A DNA stretch of 64,000 nucleotides from Marchantia polymorpha subsp. ruderalis (lineage: Eukaryota; Streptophyta; Marchantiopsida; Marchantiales; Marchantiaceae). This document shows, in pieces, positions 23,967-36,187 of this stretch. Made by a program: the position numbers and the translations under genes. Below the pieces are notes generated by a model. The model saw only the letters and a program-made list of their open reading frames with translations. It made no database searches and was not told the origin of the DNA. The stretch is from contig AP031356.1 of the NCBI GenBank assembly GCA_037833965.1, forward strand, positions 6,904,501 through 6,968,500, given 5' to 3'. Each line of letters starts with the position of its first letter. Within the stretch, counting starts at the first letter, position 1.

Positions 23967-25385
23967 ATGTTGTCGATTCACGCGTACGTGTATTTCAGCC
24001 TGATGGGGATTTTGATCCTGCTCTCGTGTTGGACGAGCTTGGAGGTGCAAGCAAGAACGCAAAGAACGCGGCAGCTGCGCCTGCACAGCGCAGCGGAGAG
24101 CGGCAGCAAGGACGAGTGCGAGGGGCGGCGGATTTTCATGTACGATCTGCCGGGCGAGTTCAACGTCGAGCTCGTGCAGAAGTGCAGGTATGGCGTGACG
24201 AGCTGGTTGAATTTCTGCCCACACGCCGAGAACGGCGGCCTCGGCCAGCTGCATGGCGCCTGGTCGAGCAATGCGCCGAGCAGCTACCAGGTCGAGCAGC
24301 CGCTGGAGGCGACAACGGGCCTGGCGCCTGCGGGGGGCGGCGGCGCCGGCGAGTCGGGGTGGCTCGGCTCGGGCTGGTACAAGACGGACCCGTACATGCT
24401 CGAGATCGTATTCCACTCGCGCATGCAGAAATACTCGTGTTTGACATCGGACGCGGCGCGAGCAGATGCGTTCTACTTTCCTTATTATGTCGGGGTCGAT
24501 GCGCTGCGGTATCTGTACAACAGCAGCATTCAGAAGGATTCGCACGGCGAGGCGCTGGTGGAGTGGATCAAGGAGAACGCGCAGCAGGAGTGGGAGCGGC
24601 ATGGCGGCAAGGACCACTTCATGGTGCTGGGGCGCACGTCGTGGGATTTCTACCTGCTGGGCAACGAGACGCACACGCAGTGGGGCACGGGGCTGTTCCA
24701 ATTGCCGCACCTGACCAACATGACGGCGCTGATCATGGAGAAGAAGCCGTGGATGAAGCACGAGTGGGCCATTCCTTACCTGACCTCGTTCCACCCGAGC
24801 GCGGCCGAGCTCGAGGCCTGGGTGGCGCGCGTGCGCGCCTCGAGGCGCTCGTCGCTCTTCTCGTTCGCTGGCGCCTCGCGCTCCAACATCCCGCAGAGCA
24901 TCCGCAATTATCTGCTCGATCAGTGCTCGGAATCGGGAAATTGCACGCTGATCAACTGCGCCATTCTCAAGTGCAGCCACAACCCAGAGCCGATCATGAA
25001 GGCCTTCCTGCACTCGTCCTTCTGCCTGCAGCCGCGCGGCGACACGCCCACTCGCCGATCGGCCTTCGATTCCATGATCGCTGGCTGCATTCCCGTCTTC
25101 TTCCACAACGACTCGGCCTACTCGCAGTACATGTGGCATCTGCCGGGCGAGCCCGCTACCTACTCGGTCTTCATCTCCGAGCACGACATCCGCAGCGGCC
25201 TCGTGGTCGAGGACGTGCTGAGTTCTTTCTCGCTCGAGCAGGTGCTCAGCATGCGCGAGACGGTGATCTCCTTCATCCCCCGGCTCATCTACGCCAGCAA
25301 CAACGGCGAATTCGAGGATGCTTTCGAGGTGAGCGTGCGGAATGTGCTGTCGAGGATCTCGAAGCTCAAGCGAGGGTTCATCTGA
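23967..25385 (+). CDS. GT47 exostosin-family glycosyltransferase, xyloglucan galactosyltransferase MUR3-like, intronless
   Basis: A single uninterrupted frame of 472 residues from the ATG at 23967 (an in-frame GTG two codons earlier is not a plausible plant start). The N-terminus has one signal anchor (about residues 7-22), fitting a type II Golgi protein. The lumenal domain carries the GT47 marks of the MUR3 clade: FMYDLPGEFN at about 57-66, WYKTDPYMLEIVFHSRM, YFPYYVGVDALRYLY, LGRTSWDF and the C-terminal block TRRSAFDSMIAGCIPVFF (about 361-378) followed by YSQYMWHLP. The family transfers galactose or related sugars to xyloglucan side chains during cell-wall synthesis; the exact acceptor cannot be read from sequence. 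Absence of introns is typical of this clade. Codons are very GC-rich at third positions, which also opens long frames in the other registers. A low-complexity GGGGAGES insert sits near residue 115. Confidence 0.93.
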   Translation: MLSIHAYVYFSLMGILILLSCWTSLEVQARTQRTRQLRLHSAAESGSKDECEGRRIFMYDLPGEFNVELVQKCRYGVTSWLNFCPHAENGGLGQLHGAWSSNAPSSYQVEQPLEATTGLAPAGGGGAGESGWLGSGWYKTDPYMLEIVFHSRMQKYSCLTSDAARADAFYFPYYVGVDALRYLYNSSIQKDSHGEALVEWIKENAQQEWERHGGKDHFMVLGRTSWDFYLLGNETHTQWGTGLFQLPHLTNMTALIMEKKPWMKHEWAIPYLTSFHPSAAELEAWVARVRASRRSSLFSFAGASRSNIPQSIRNYLLDQCSESGNCTLINCAILKCSHNPEPIMKAFLHSSFCLQPRGDTPTRRSAFDSMIAGCIPVFFHNDSAYSQYMWHLPGEPATYSVFISEHDIRSGLVVEDVLSSFSLEQVLSMRETVISFIPRLIYASNNGEFEDAFEVSVRNVLSRISKLKRGFI

Positions 25386-28300
25386 TCGGATCGTATCGGA
25401 TCGGAGGGCCTTCCCGCCCGAGCTCGTTTCCTCGACCGATTGAGATTCGTTCAGCATTCATTGCCTGAACTTGTCAGCAGCAGCAGCAGCAGAGGGTATG
25501 TGTATACTAGAAGACAGATTCAAGGGTCGCGGTGCCTCTCCATCTCTGTAATTTAATGGTTTTTGTTCGGGAGGCCGCGGTCCTTTTATGAAGATTTAGC
25601 TGAGTTAGTTATTATTCTTGAAATTCTTTGAATCGAGACGAGAACAAGAGAGGAGGAGGCACACAAGACAGTCCGGGAGACAGAGCTATTTTTACAGCGC
25701 CATCGATCCCCGGCAGCGAGTGGCTTCAGTGACGACGACGGGGCGGAGGCAGGCATCGGCTTCGGAGATTCCACGGATCCTCGTCCGCAAAGGTGCTCAA
25801 GCTCGAGCTTCATCGGACCTCTGGCATTTTCACTGCGCAGCTTTCATACAGCTTCTTCTCGTCTCGTCTATTATTTGTCTCGTTTCCCAGACGAGGAGCT
25901 ATTCTGCACGAGAGACGTGTTCTGACTAGGTACAGCATCGTTTGGCAGGCAAGAAGCTCTTCCCTCTATGGCCAAACTGTTACGAGGAGGCCGGCGCCAG
26001 GGGAAGCTCTTCCTCCCGCGTTTCTTGAGAGATCAGACCCCGCCCGAACGAACGAACGAGCAAGCAGCAGCGTCCCTCTGTTAGCAATTCTTGCTTTTTT
26101 GATCGATGACGGAGTGAGATCTGTCCGTAGAAGAACGTCCCCTATGCAGGCGCTGCGGACGATTGCCCGGGCTGGTGGTGGTTACTAAAGAGTGGAAAGC
26201 CATTTTTGCCTTCTTCCTGGAATTAGGTGCATTGGATTAGAATAGCAATTCTACAGTAGAGACTTTTGGTTGAGTATTTTAATTCTTCGAATTTCTCCAG
26301 CAGTGAACAATATTTGTTCAACAGTTCATGTTATGCATCGTCAAGCAATGCGATGTTTTCGCACTTGTACGTGTGCTGTGTAATTATCTGTACTTAATAT
26401 GATCATATCAACTCCGTAGACGTATAGCTCCTGATTGCGAGCCCAAATACACACTCTCACTCACTCAAACACTCACAAACACACTCTCGCTCTCCCCCCT
26501 TCCCTCCCTCCACCCCCCGTCTCCCCGTCGGCCATCTCGGATTTTGTGCAGCAGCTTCATGCGCTCTGTCCACCTCCCCGGTCCGTATTATGCGTCCAGT
26601 TGTCTTCCGTATCGCTGTCTAGATTCCGGGAAGGATGCATAGCCGGCTCACCGAGTTAGTCCTTGTGGTGTGATGACAATCATAATTACGTGGCGTAATC
26701 TCCATTACTGAGATGGGTTTTTCGAGATTCGCGTCACCGAGTGCAGGCATACTCTAGGATACCGCTGGGTTGTGACTCTGATTTGGAAAAAGGTCCAGCT
26801 CCAGCCAGCTCAATCAAGGTCTCAGGCTCGACATGAGCCTTGTGTACGTCCTCGTTACGCTGCGCGGATCGTCCTCTGGTAACTTCGCGGTTGCGAAAGA
26901 TTCTGAGCTCATTAAACTGGTTATTTTGGACAGTTGACAGTTGCACACTGTACAGCATCCAAAGGGTCAATTACGCCTATGGCGTAGAGGTAGACCCGGG
27001 GTGGGAGGTCCGGAGGCGCCCTAGAGGCCCTTAGCCTCTGCCATGGTTGGACGTATGCAGCTGGACGCGAAGACGAGATGGCGCTGGCAAAGTCTGAAGT
27101 CTGTGGGCCGGAGTCTTGAAGGGGAGATGTCTGTTATGGTCTGTTATGGGGTCTCGGCGATCCATCACGACCTCTGTATTGTCACTATAGTGGGCGCGGT
27201 GTGTCGAGTTGCTTTGCGATGTTGCCCATGTCTGACCAGGCGTGACTACCAGCTGTGTGCCAATAACTGCAGTCAATTCAATGTGACGAAATGAGTGTTC
27301 GCCCTCTCGAGCAGTACGCATTCATTCGACGTCACGGAATATAATAGGTTAAGGTAATGACAGTACACCTGTGCAATGGTTCATCACTGCCTTTCAGGAC
27401 TTGAGCTTGTCTTTCTGGGGACCACTGATTCTGCTTACTGACTGTCAGAATGTGCATGTATGTGAAAGTATCAATTATGGACTGGCGTCTGGGACGGAGG
27501 GAAGCTTTCACCTGGTCAAAGTGCCTCCGTATTGGAAATTGCCAGCGTGCTCGCAAGAGCTCTGGATGTCTTAACTCCCAAGTCTCTACCCACCCGTCGC
27601 CAAAAAGGACAGCGCATTCGAAGAGATCCTTCCTCGCCAAATCGCACCTCTCGAGCTGCTACAGAAAACACGCACACGCTAACCTTAATCCCGGTGGAAC
27701 AAGTCGCAGAACCCCGACGTAAACATGGCTGGCCTCTGAAGGAGCAAGTGAGTGGTCTGACTGTCAATCCGCTCGCCTCTGCTGCCTCGTAATCAAGTGC
27801 CTTCCTTTTCCATCAGCGTGAGCACTTTCGTCTCTCTTGGCTCGAGGGGCCAGACGAACATTTGGCGGGTTCTGTCTCCTGCCTCGACCACGATCCAGGC
27901 CACTTCCGAGCCTTGAAGTAGTTACCATTCTTCTTCCCTATCTCACCGGTTTCCTGGACCCTCACCTCTCCCCGGCACTCTCACGTGGACTCATAAATGC
28001 GGGTGTAATCCGTGTCAATCATCTTAGCGCACTTCGACTACGATATCCACAGTCAATCTCATTCTGATTGAATATTCTACGCTTGCAGAGATACGGTAGC
28101 GCTATTTGTCAAGATCCTTGGCAGGTTGAGTACCTGGAGCAAGTTGTATGAGCACTAACAAGAGGCGGCAGATCGCGCTAAGCTCAGCAGCAGCAGACAT
28201 GAGCCACAGGTCGACTGGAAGTCTGGAAGTGTCGAGCAGAACAACAGCGGCAGGCAGTGCAGCAACAGCTGCAGCTGCGGCAGGCACGCAGAGGGCGCCC

Positions 28301-28557
28301 TATGCTCTATGTTATACGCCTCTGTGTAAAGTAGGGGCAGAGACAAAAAGCGCAGCAGAGGCTCGGACCAGTCGGTAAAAGCTTGGTAGCGACAATTAGA
28401 CGACATTTAGCGTGACATTAGCCGGGACCCCGAGTGATTTCCAACCTTAGAATTCCACTGCGGCAATAGCATGTGCTCAGGGAAGTGAGTACACTCTACT
28501 GCTCACCCCCCGCCCCTAGCCCTATTCGACTCAGCGCGTTCTCCTTTCAGACGCACA

Positions 28558-29142
28558 TCGAAGACGTGCGTTTTTGCTGACTGCACGTCGACTTCTGACA
28601 TTCCGCAGCGTTGTGGAAATGGCGAGAGCTGAGTATGACGCCCTAGAAGTCCATGAGTTGCCTGACCCAAAGCGGACGAATGATTTTATTATGCGCCCTT
28701 GGACGAGTTCTAAAGTGCAGAAGCTGCAGCTCATCGCTGAATCCCAGCTGATACAGCATAGTATGGCTATGAAATTATATGCACGGCGTTCCTCGTATCT
28801 CCTCCCCGACACGGACGGACGACCTCCCTTGCCCATGATGTACTGTACAGCCCCGCACTCACGCCTGATCGTGACCTGTACAACCTCCTCTCCCTCCCTC
28901 CCACACTCGATAAATGTGTCTCGTCCATGATCATCGACATTTCTCCCTTTCCAGCAAGAAAGAATATTTTTTTCACGAGTAGAACTTGCATCGATTCCTA
29001 CGACGAACTTGCTCTAAGCTGCTACAAATGCTTCCAGATCGACTCCTTGATCAGAGGTCGAACCTGCCCAAAGTGCCCAGAATCCAAGCCCATGGCGTCC
29101 CTCATGAAGGAGGAGCAGGACGGAGAAGCTGACAGCGGTTGA
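28558..29142 (+). CDS. Unassigned open frames with a Cys-rich end (possible degenerate or multi-exon gene)
   Basis: Two successive plus-strand frames look more protein-like than their surroundings. The first (about 28558-28930) reads ARRLLTFRSVVEMARAEYD and DPKRTNDFIMRPWTSSK. The second (to a TGA at 29140-29142) reads LYNLLSLPPTLDKC and SCYKCFQIDSL, then RTCPKCPESKP, giving a CxxC-x14-CxxC pattern that could bind zinc. They overlap in different frames, so either a splice or a frameshift would be needed. A good acceptor-like CT-tract plus CAG occurs at about 28550. No family is recognised; a decayed transposon gene is equally possible. Confidence 0.2.
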
Positions 29143-29611
29143 GATGGACAATTAATTCAAATTTGAAACCGGAGTCTTCTTCTTGAAGAACAAGAAAGCG
29201 AAGTGGGGTTCTTTGCGAGAGATTTGAATGCGACCCGCAGTTGCAAGAACTAATGCTCGGCATTCTTGGCCAGTCGGGGCCTTGCACAGCATCCACCTTA
29301 TCTGACTTGCCGCCAATTAATGGAAGCATGCTGTCCCGCTCTCCCTCCGCACCAAATGCTTGAGTGCGCACCTTCCCTACTTCCTTCCACGGTCATGGTC
29401 ATTACATCTTGTGGAGAGATGCCCGAGCCCCGTTCTCGTTGATTTCTACCACTTCTACTCCACTACACGGCCATGTATCTATCTCCACATACGGCACGAA
29501 ATAATTGTTGGGAGTCAGCCAACTGCCGACCTCATATTTATGATGCAAAACGCCTCATTTACACGAGCGAGCAACGTGAGGTTCGACGGAACGCCGATAC
29601 TTGGACACCCA

Positions 29612-29734
29612 AAATGACAACGTCGAGACTTTACTCATCACAAAGTCGCTCATCTTCGCGCCCGTCTCCGCCCTCTCTCTCTCGACGACTTGATGGGCGA
29701 GGGTTTCTCTCCTCACACATTCCACCGAGAGCAA
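29612..29734 (+). repeat. Dispersed repeat, copy 1 (inverted relative to 38698-38817)
   Basis: About 120 bp match the reverse complement of 38698-38817 with only a few differences; both contain the block from GACTTTACTCATCACAAAG to CACATTCCACCGAGAG. Sequence outside the block is unrelated, so it is a short shared repeat, probably a transposable-element fragment. Confidence 0.8.
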
Positions 29735-32062
29735 TCAAACGCACCGAGGGACTCCTCCATCAAGAACGCTCACGACCACGATTCTTCATGGATTTCGCAG
29801 AATCCATAGGTTGTCCAATTGATGTGCCGCGATCGGAATAATGGGGTCCGATACCCGTCTACGATTCAGGTTTTGTTATGAACCCATCCTACTGCTCATC
29901 ATTGCATTCTACTCTTCTCGACTAAAGCTAGACCCCTTATCCACTCCCCCAATCCCCCCCACGAATGTCGGTTCAATTTGCATCCCTCGAGATGGAAAAG
30001 CACGACTCCGTCGTCGATTTCATGTCGCAAAAGAGGCATGACCTTTTCCAATCCTCGATTCTTCACGGCCATTCCACCCGGTGCTCAATCATGAGATCCG
30101 TCTAGAATAAACCCGATCTGTCCATGACATATTATGGAGGGAGAGTAGTGTAGTCCCGCCTCCATTTCATCGACCTCGTCATTTGCCTATCCCTAATTTT
30201 GAAAGTCGCATAGAGGGATTGAGATATTCTCGTGCAGATTCATGCCCATCAGACTCGTGGACTCCATGTGCAGTTGGTGTTCATAGCTCTGAACCACGAG
30301 ATGGACTCGAACACCTTTTTCTGCAGTATGATCTGAAGGATATAGGACGTTCTTATATTATATTTTTAGTTTATTTTCTCTCGTTCTAAGACTATGATAT
30401 TGATATAAGCATATAGAGTGTGTCTATTATTTGTACCCTTGTAGAACTAACTGCTTCCTTACTTTCGATTACTGAATTGGAATCAGATCGCGTACCATTC
30501 TGCTGGAAAGGACATCTCCGCGGGTGCTCTGTTTTATGCTTGAGCTTTTATATTTAATATTATTTATGCACGGTAAAGGAAAAGCTTAAAGGTTTCGTCC
30601 TTTGGTGTCATCCCACCGGTATCACCAAAGTTCGTGTTCGCTATGACCAGATCCAAAAGGGATGGCGCGCGTAAAGAGTAAAAGTGGGAGGAAAGTCGAG
30701 CTCGAATTTTCTGGGGGCTCTATTACACATTGCTAGATTTTTCGTCTTAGATAAATTGAAAATCGTTGCTCACGGGAACTGTGGGTTAGGTCTCTAGAGC
30801 ATCACTTTATAGCTCATGATCCCCCCTCTCATTCACTGTGTTGTAGAGATAAATAGGGTAAAAAATAAGATATTTTCGGATTAGTCCTGAGACTATAAAC
30901 GCCATTGAATCGAATCCTAAATACTGGGAGATCTGAACCTGCATAGTACTTATAAATTGGTTTTCGGTTTCAATCTCGTTCATACAGTATTACATTTTCT
31001 AGAACCCAAAAATAAGAAATTATGAACAGATTTTCTTGATACTTCATTAGATCCATCAGCACAAAATTCTGTACTTTACTGAATAGACAAATTTATCACC
31101 TGTATGTACGAACAAATATTTTTCTCTCGTGATTTGATCTAAGTGGAATTCTAGATTGACGTGCATTGGCTTGTATAGAGTATATACTTTTGTCAATATG
31201 TTCTGATCTATACGGTGTAGAAAGGAATTGTGCAACTCACTTTCATTATCACTAGCTGGATGGATTCCGTTCTAGGAACAGCACAGGAAATTTCTTTCAA
31301 TTTATGAGCATTAAAAGCGATAGAGTATGCTTCCTGAACACGTTTCCCTTTCAAGCATAGTGGACATTGCTTTGTAATTACTCTCGGTTGACATATTTCT
31401 TGTCGGATCTTGACAGGTGCGTCCTGAGTTGCCTCTGATTATTATGAATGGTATAGAATTGAAATTGCAAAGGATGTGCCAGTTGGAGTAGAACATGAGG
31501 GCTTATCACATTGTCATTATCATGGATCTCTTCGAAACCAAACAATCGGATATATTTACTAACCGACTCTTTGAGTTATTAAGGTTCAAAATTTTACAGC
31601 ATCGAAAGGTATTATATTCGTCCATGTAAATTATACATTTTAAATGCATAGCATTTTGTAAATTACGTATGTAAATATATGTATGTGTTGCATGATCTTA
31701 GAAAGTATACTAATTTTTTACCAATTGAACGTGATGTATATTGACGTGAAACAATTGTGGAATATGCTGGTTTCTGTAAAACCATTATCTTTTAAGATTA
31801 GGGCGGAAGAAAATGTTGATGTTTGCATGATTGTAAATAAATGTTTAAAATTGTATGTTTTCAAATAAAAAATACTTTGAATTCTCGGTTCCCATCTTAG
31901 CGCTTGTTTGGTCTTCAAGTCAGACAGAGTGTGAGTGAATATATATGTACATACACACGTGAAAAGATGGAAAAAATTCGGAAGATGGTTATGGTAATAA
32001 ATCAAGCCCGAAAAAACCATGAGGGTCAAAAGGCTAAAAAGAATACAAAATATCCAACGAGT

Positions 32063-35000
32063 CTAAACCAAGGGAGTATCCCCCTCAAAAGCAGAAAGAG
32101 CAATAGAGCGACAACAGAGAGCATCTGTAAAGTAGCAACCTAAAGCGTAAGGCTCGAGTTGGAGTAAAGAATAAAAACTCGTTACAACAATCTTATGAGC
32201 CGTTCTAATCTCACTATATCTAGAACAGATAATAAACACATGCTCTTCGTCCTCTATATCTCTGCTCTCACATACAGTGCAAAAACGTTCGCTTCTTTCA
32301 ACGTTATGCCATCGTCCTTCTTCAATATGTAACCCGTGAGATCCCTTCCTGTGCCGTGCAATAATATGACGTAAGAAAGTAGAAATACTAGCAGATAGAT
32401 AATCTTGTTGACAGTAGATAAGCATAGGGTTTACATGGTTCCTGTAGTACTCCATTTTCATGCCGGATCTGCTCCAAAGAATATTGAGGGTACTTTCCTG
32501 CAGAAATTTTGAAGTGCCAATGGTTGCATGTCCTAGTGTCGTTCCTCCACGTTCCATCTTGAGGACCAAGCGCCCACATCTGATAGCCATCCTTCAAGTC
32601 GTGTATCTTGTAAAGCTTGACATGGAAGTCGAGAAGGACTAAAAGATCGTAACCGTGCAACGTAGTTGATCGTCAGATAGAGAGCTTCAACCTCTACAGG
32701 AAGGAAACCTGTTTCTGCCATTAGAATGGCATATAGGGTTTGATTTTTCACCCCAAGTTCTTCTTGCAAGAACATCTTCTGAATTCTCTCCAGACGTTTC
32801 CAACCTGTCTTTTTGCAACCAGGTCCCCATACTTGGATGCCGTATAAAATTACTGGCAACACTAAAGTTTTAAATAAAAACTTCCGAAGTTACCAAGATA
32901 CAAGATGAGCTCTCCTACATCTGTTTAAAAATGAATAAAGAGCTTTGTAACTTGCTTCTACTCTCTTTTGCACACAATGTGACCAACTATAGTCATGAGA
33001 AAAATCAATGCCTAAATATTTGTAGACCTTCACTTGTTCTAACTCTAGTTCTTTGTAACAAAAAGAAAAATCAGATCTAGTACCAACTATGATAATTTTT
33101 GATTTCTTCAAGTTGACCTCCATCTCATTCTCGGTACAGAAGTTTGCTAATGTGTTCAAATGTTTTTGTAAAGTAGTAGCATCACGTGCTAATAAGACAA
33201 TATCATCCTGCATACAATAACGCTTTGATAGTAGAGTTTCCTAGCTTAACGCCTTCGCTGTCATTTTCGTCTAACCACCTTTCTATGTCATCTATGAAAA
33301 TTCCAAATACGGTTGGAGAGAGAGTACAACCTGGAATGACTCCGATAGTACTCAGAATTTCTCTTGGTTGAGAGGTGTTGATCTTGGCCCGAACTGAATT
33401 GTATAACGTGGTCACTGCTCCCAGAATATCACCCGGAACTCCGATGTTATGTAACCTTTCCCACAAAAGCTTTCTAGACACCGTGTCAAACGCTTTTTTG
33501 AAATCAATGAAGGCACAAAATAGAGCTTTACCGTTGCCTTTAGATTTTTCCCATAATACACGCAGAACCAGAATATGGTTGACAACGCTGTATGTTGGGC
33601 GGAAACCTGCTTGAAATCGTGATCTTTTCTAGAAACTCTTTGTTCAAGTATTCAACTTCGATTCCAACAACTTCCCAAACACCTTTGCAAAAACACTTCC
33701 CACCATGATGGTTCGGTAGTTCGTCGCCATGTCTTTCCTTCCGGATTTGTGAATAGGGATAATCTTCCGTAATGACCAAGATTGTGGATAACCGTAAACA
33801 GAAGCATCTTCTAAAGCTTTGGTAAGGAATGGTAGAATACTGTCTCCTCCCCACTTGAGAAGCTCAACGGACAAGCCATCCAAATCTTCACATTTGCCGT
33901 TCGCTACAGATCTAAGTACGGTCTTCACCTCCTCTCTAGAGAACAGACTAGGTGCTGCTTCGCATTTCGACATAGATCTAGCTTCTAGAAAAAAATAAAG
34001 CTTTTCAGCAAAAGCTAACAAAGATTCTGGATCTAAAGATGATGTTGCAATTAGTATCGCTAATCTTCTTCACATTGACTTAGGATGTTGCATAAGCTCT
34101 TTAATCAGAAATTCTTGTTTTCGTCTCAAGAAAGCTCTTTTCTTGGACTTCACCATCTGTTTGTACACCCTTGTAAAGAGAAGCCGGCCTTGAGTATCCA
34201 AAGATCTGTCTACTGCTCTTGCCCTCGCTAGTTTGCAATCTGAGTCGAACTACCCATTACAAGGTAATATTCTAGTCTTTCTATTGCTATGTTGTAGAAA
34301 GAATTTAGACGCAGAGTTTTTGAGTAGTTCTACGAATTATAAACTAGCTGCATGTGGATCTTGGCTCCAGGTAGTGTGTTTCAGAAGGTCTTGTAAATGT
34401 GTAGCATAAAGATCCTTCTTGGAATGTAGTAGGCGGAAGGTGGGGAAAGAGAGAACATGTTTGTTGATTGGAGGAATAATATTGTTTGATATTGATAAAG
34501 TAAATAGGAGAGGTGCATGGTCAGACTCGGGTTGAGGATTAAGAACTTTGAAAGTGGAGATAAGAGAAGTACTAAATGAAGAGGATAGGAGGAAATCTAC
34601 TGTGCTAGCACCGTAAGTGGAGAAACATGTATTGTGATGAGAGTCGGGAAAACGGGAGATGCCATTAAGGATTTTAAGATTACAGGTGGCTCCAAAGACT
34701 AGAAAATGTTCTGTCAAAGAGTTGGATGAAGGATCGGAAGAGACTCTAGACCATTGACTATCATCTATTCTTTCCAAAGATGAAGAGGTAAGAGACTTAC
34801 AAAATTGGATGAACTGGGTATAACGTATGCGAGCATTGAAGTCCCCCGCTATAAAGACATCTCCTTTGCTCTGATATTTGAGTACATCACTAATGAGTCT
34901 ATGAAATGGTTGGCTACGGTTGCACAAATGTTTAGAGTAGATTGGCATGGCTAATGGCGCAAAGTAACTGATTGCTAGATAGTAATGAGATCCTCCAAGC

Positions 35001-35285
35001 ATAAGACGTAACCAATGGTATTGACCTCCAATATCTCGAGCTTCCAAATGAATGACAGATAGAAGTTTGAATCTGATAAAAGTTGCAATACCTCCATGTC
35101 CCCTCCCCGCGTGTTGTCTTCTCTGGTTCCATGTTGACCACACCAAAGTAAATCCTTGCAGTTCAGCTATGGTGTTGCTTTCGTGTTCTCAAGTCTCCAC
35201 GATGTTGATGATGTCTCCCATCTCCCAGATTGGATCGCCACTCACGTACTTTGAAGTTGACAATCCTCGGATATTCCACACCAAC
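32063..35285 (-). pseudogene. LINE ORF2 (APE endonuclease, reverse transcriptase, CCHC knuckle), broken
   Basis: Begins near 35285 with VWNIRGL. Endonuclease motifs: GDFNARI at about 34.84 kb, TVDFLLSS and SDHAPLLF at about 34.53 kb. Reverse transcriptase: IPIHKSGRKD, QAGFRPTYSVVNHI, FIDFKKAFDTVSRKLLWERL, GVIPGCTLSPTVFGIFIDD, then the YADD region near 33.21 kb, which is disrupted by a frameshift (read as YAG/QDDIVLL), then VNLKKSKIII and KYLGIDF. The C-terminal knuckle is CTVCESRDIEDEEHVFIIC (C-x2-C-x9-H-x4-C) near 32.28 kb. At least four frame changes separate these blocks. The product would have nicked target DNA and primed reverse transcription there. Confidence 0.88.
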
Positions 35286-35290
35286 ACCAT

Positions 35291-36061
35291 CAACTCCTTG
35301 ATTTGCTATGTAGACAACTCTCTTCTCTTCTGTGCGACTATCGCTCTTCCATCACGTAAATAAGCAACGAAACCTAACAATTGAGCCTCCTTGACCTTCT
35401 CGAGTTCTTTCCTTCTAACTTCTACTTGCAAAGGCGTAAGGTCGGGATCCAACCATATTCTCTGTCCTTTGAGGATAGATTAGTTTGCCATGGCAGTGTA
35501 TCTTTGAGACTGGTTGACAAACTTGGCTATGATGGCCCGTGATTTTGTGCTAGTTTTTCCAATCCGAAAAGCCTGAACTAGATCTGGAGTGTGAACATGT
35601 AGTGTGTCAACTAAGAATTTAGTGACAACATTGTTCACATCTTCGTCTTCTGCTTCTGGTAAACCAGATATCTTGACATTATTTCTACGGGAATATTGGT
35701 TTGCACTTTCTACTTCTTGTTCTTGGCAGAATGAAATATGCGCAACCTTAGTGGCCTCTGCATATGATTTGAGTTTCAAATCTAGAGTGTCTACTACTTC
35801 GTGTAAACCTGGACTGCTAGTAACAGTAGCTAGTGACGTGATTTTAGTCTGAACATCAATGAGGGTTTCGGAAATGTGAAGGGTTACCCTAGAGTTCTCC
35901 TAAATTTCCAATCTCATCGCTTCCTGTGAGGCTTTCAACTGCCGTATCTCAGTGTGACCAAGAGTGAGTTGTACTGTTTGTACCTTAAATTCTTGGCGAA
36001 GTTTGTCAAGGTCGTTCAAGATGGTTTGAACCAGCTTGAGGATTTCTTTTTGAGACACCAT
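35291..36061 (-). pseudogene. LINE ORF1 (L1-type nucleic-acid chaperone), broken
   Basis: Starts at the ATG 36061-36059 (MVSQKEILKLV) and reads an N-terminal helical segment rich in Gln/Glu (LRQEFKVQT, EIRQLKASQEA), then SRRNNVKISGLPE, the hallmark of L1 ORF1 RRM-like domains, then KGQRIWLDPDLTPLQ and a Lys/Glu-rich end. In-frame stops occur at 35902-35900 (TAG) and near 35480, and a third closes the frame near 35290. In live L1-like elements ORF1p forms trimers and coats element RNA. Confidence 0.82.
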
Positions 36062-36068
36062 CGTCACT

Positions 36069-36187
36069 GTCTTCTCCTTTCCGCCCGCAGATCCCGAAGA
36101 AACAGTACGACGGTAGCTTAAAGAAAACGTGTAATTTGGTTTTTCTGTCTCCTCCTTTCCGTTCGTAAATCCCCAAGAAACAGCCCG
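36069..36187 (-). repeat. Two tandem leader units upstream of LINE ORF1
   Basis: 41-nt segments at 36069-36109 and 36147-36187 match at 33 of 41 positions and lie 78 bp apart, directly before ORF1. This arrangement recalls the tandem 5' UTR monomers that act as internal promoters in some L1 elements; the promoter role is inferred. Confidence 0.6.

Larger units (their letters stand above)
25386..31879. other. Intergenic region with weak open frames only
   Basis: Follows the GT47 stop. 25386-26200 is GC-rich and probably includes its 3' UTR. 26430-26520 is CT/CA-rich. 27000-29160 contains several plus-strand frames of 70-120 codons that I cannot assign. 29160-30400 has further short frames and a repeat shared with 38.7 kb. 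30400-31880 is AT-rich; I see nothing coding that I can support, although some short minus-strand stretches near 31300 have a transposon-like look. Confidence 0.5.

Noticed and set aside
23592-25457. 621-codon open frame on the minus strand opposite the GT47 gene
   Set aside because: Shadow of a GC-rich coding sequence; Arg/Ala/His/Leu-rich composition, no family, and the plus strand has a clear GT47 protein.
24026-25468. 480-codon open frame on the plus strand in another register of the GT47 gene
   Set aside because: Arg/Gly/Ala-rich frame without similarity; overlaps the true gene throughout.
31250-31500. Minus-strand stretch with CPLCLKGKR-like residues, possible copia remnant
   Set aside because: Too short and degraded to support as a feature.
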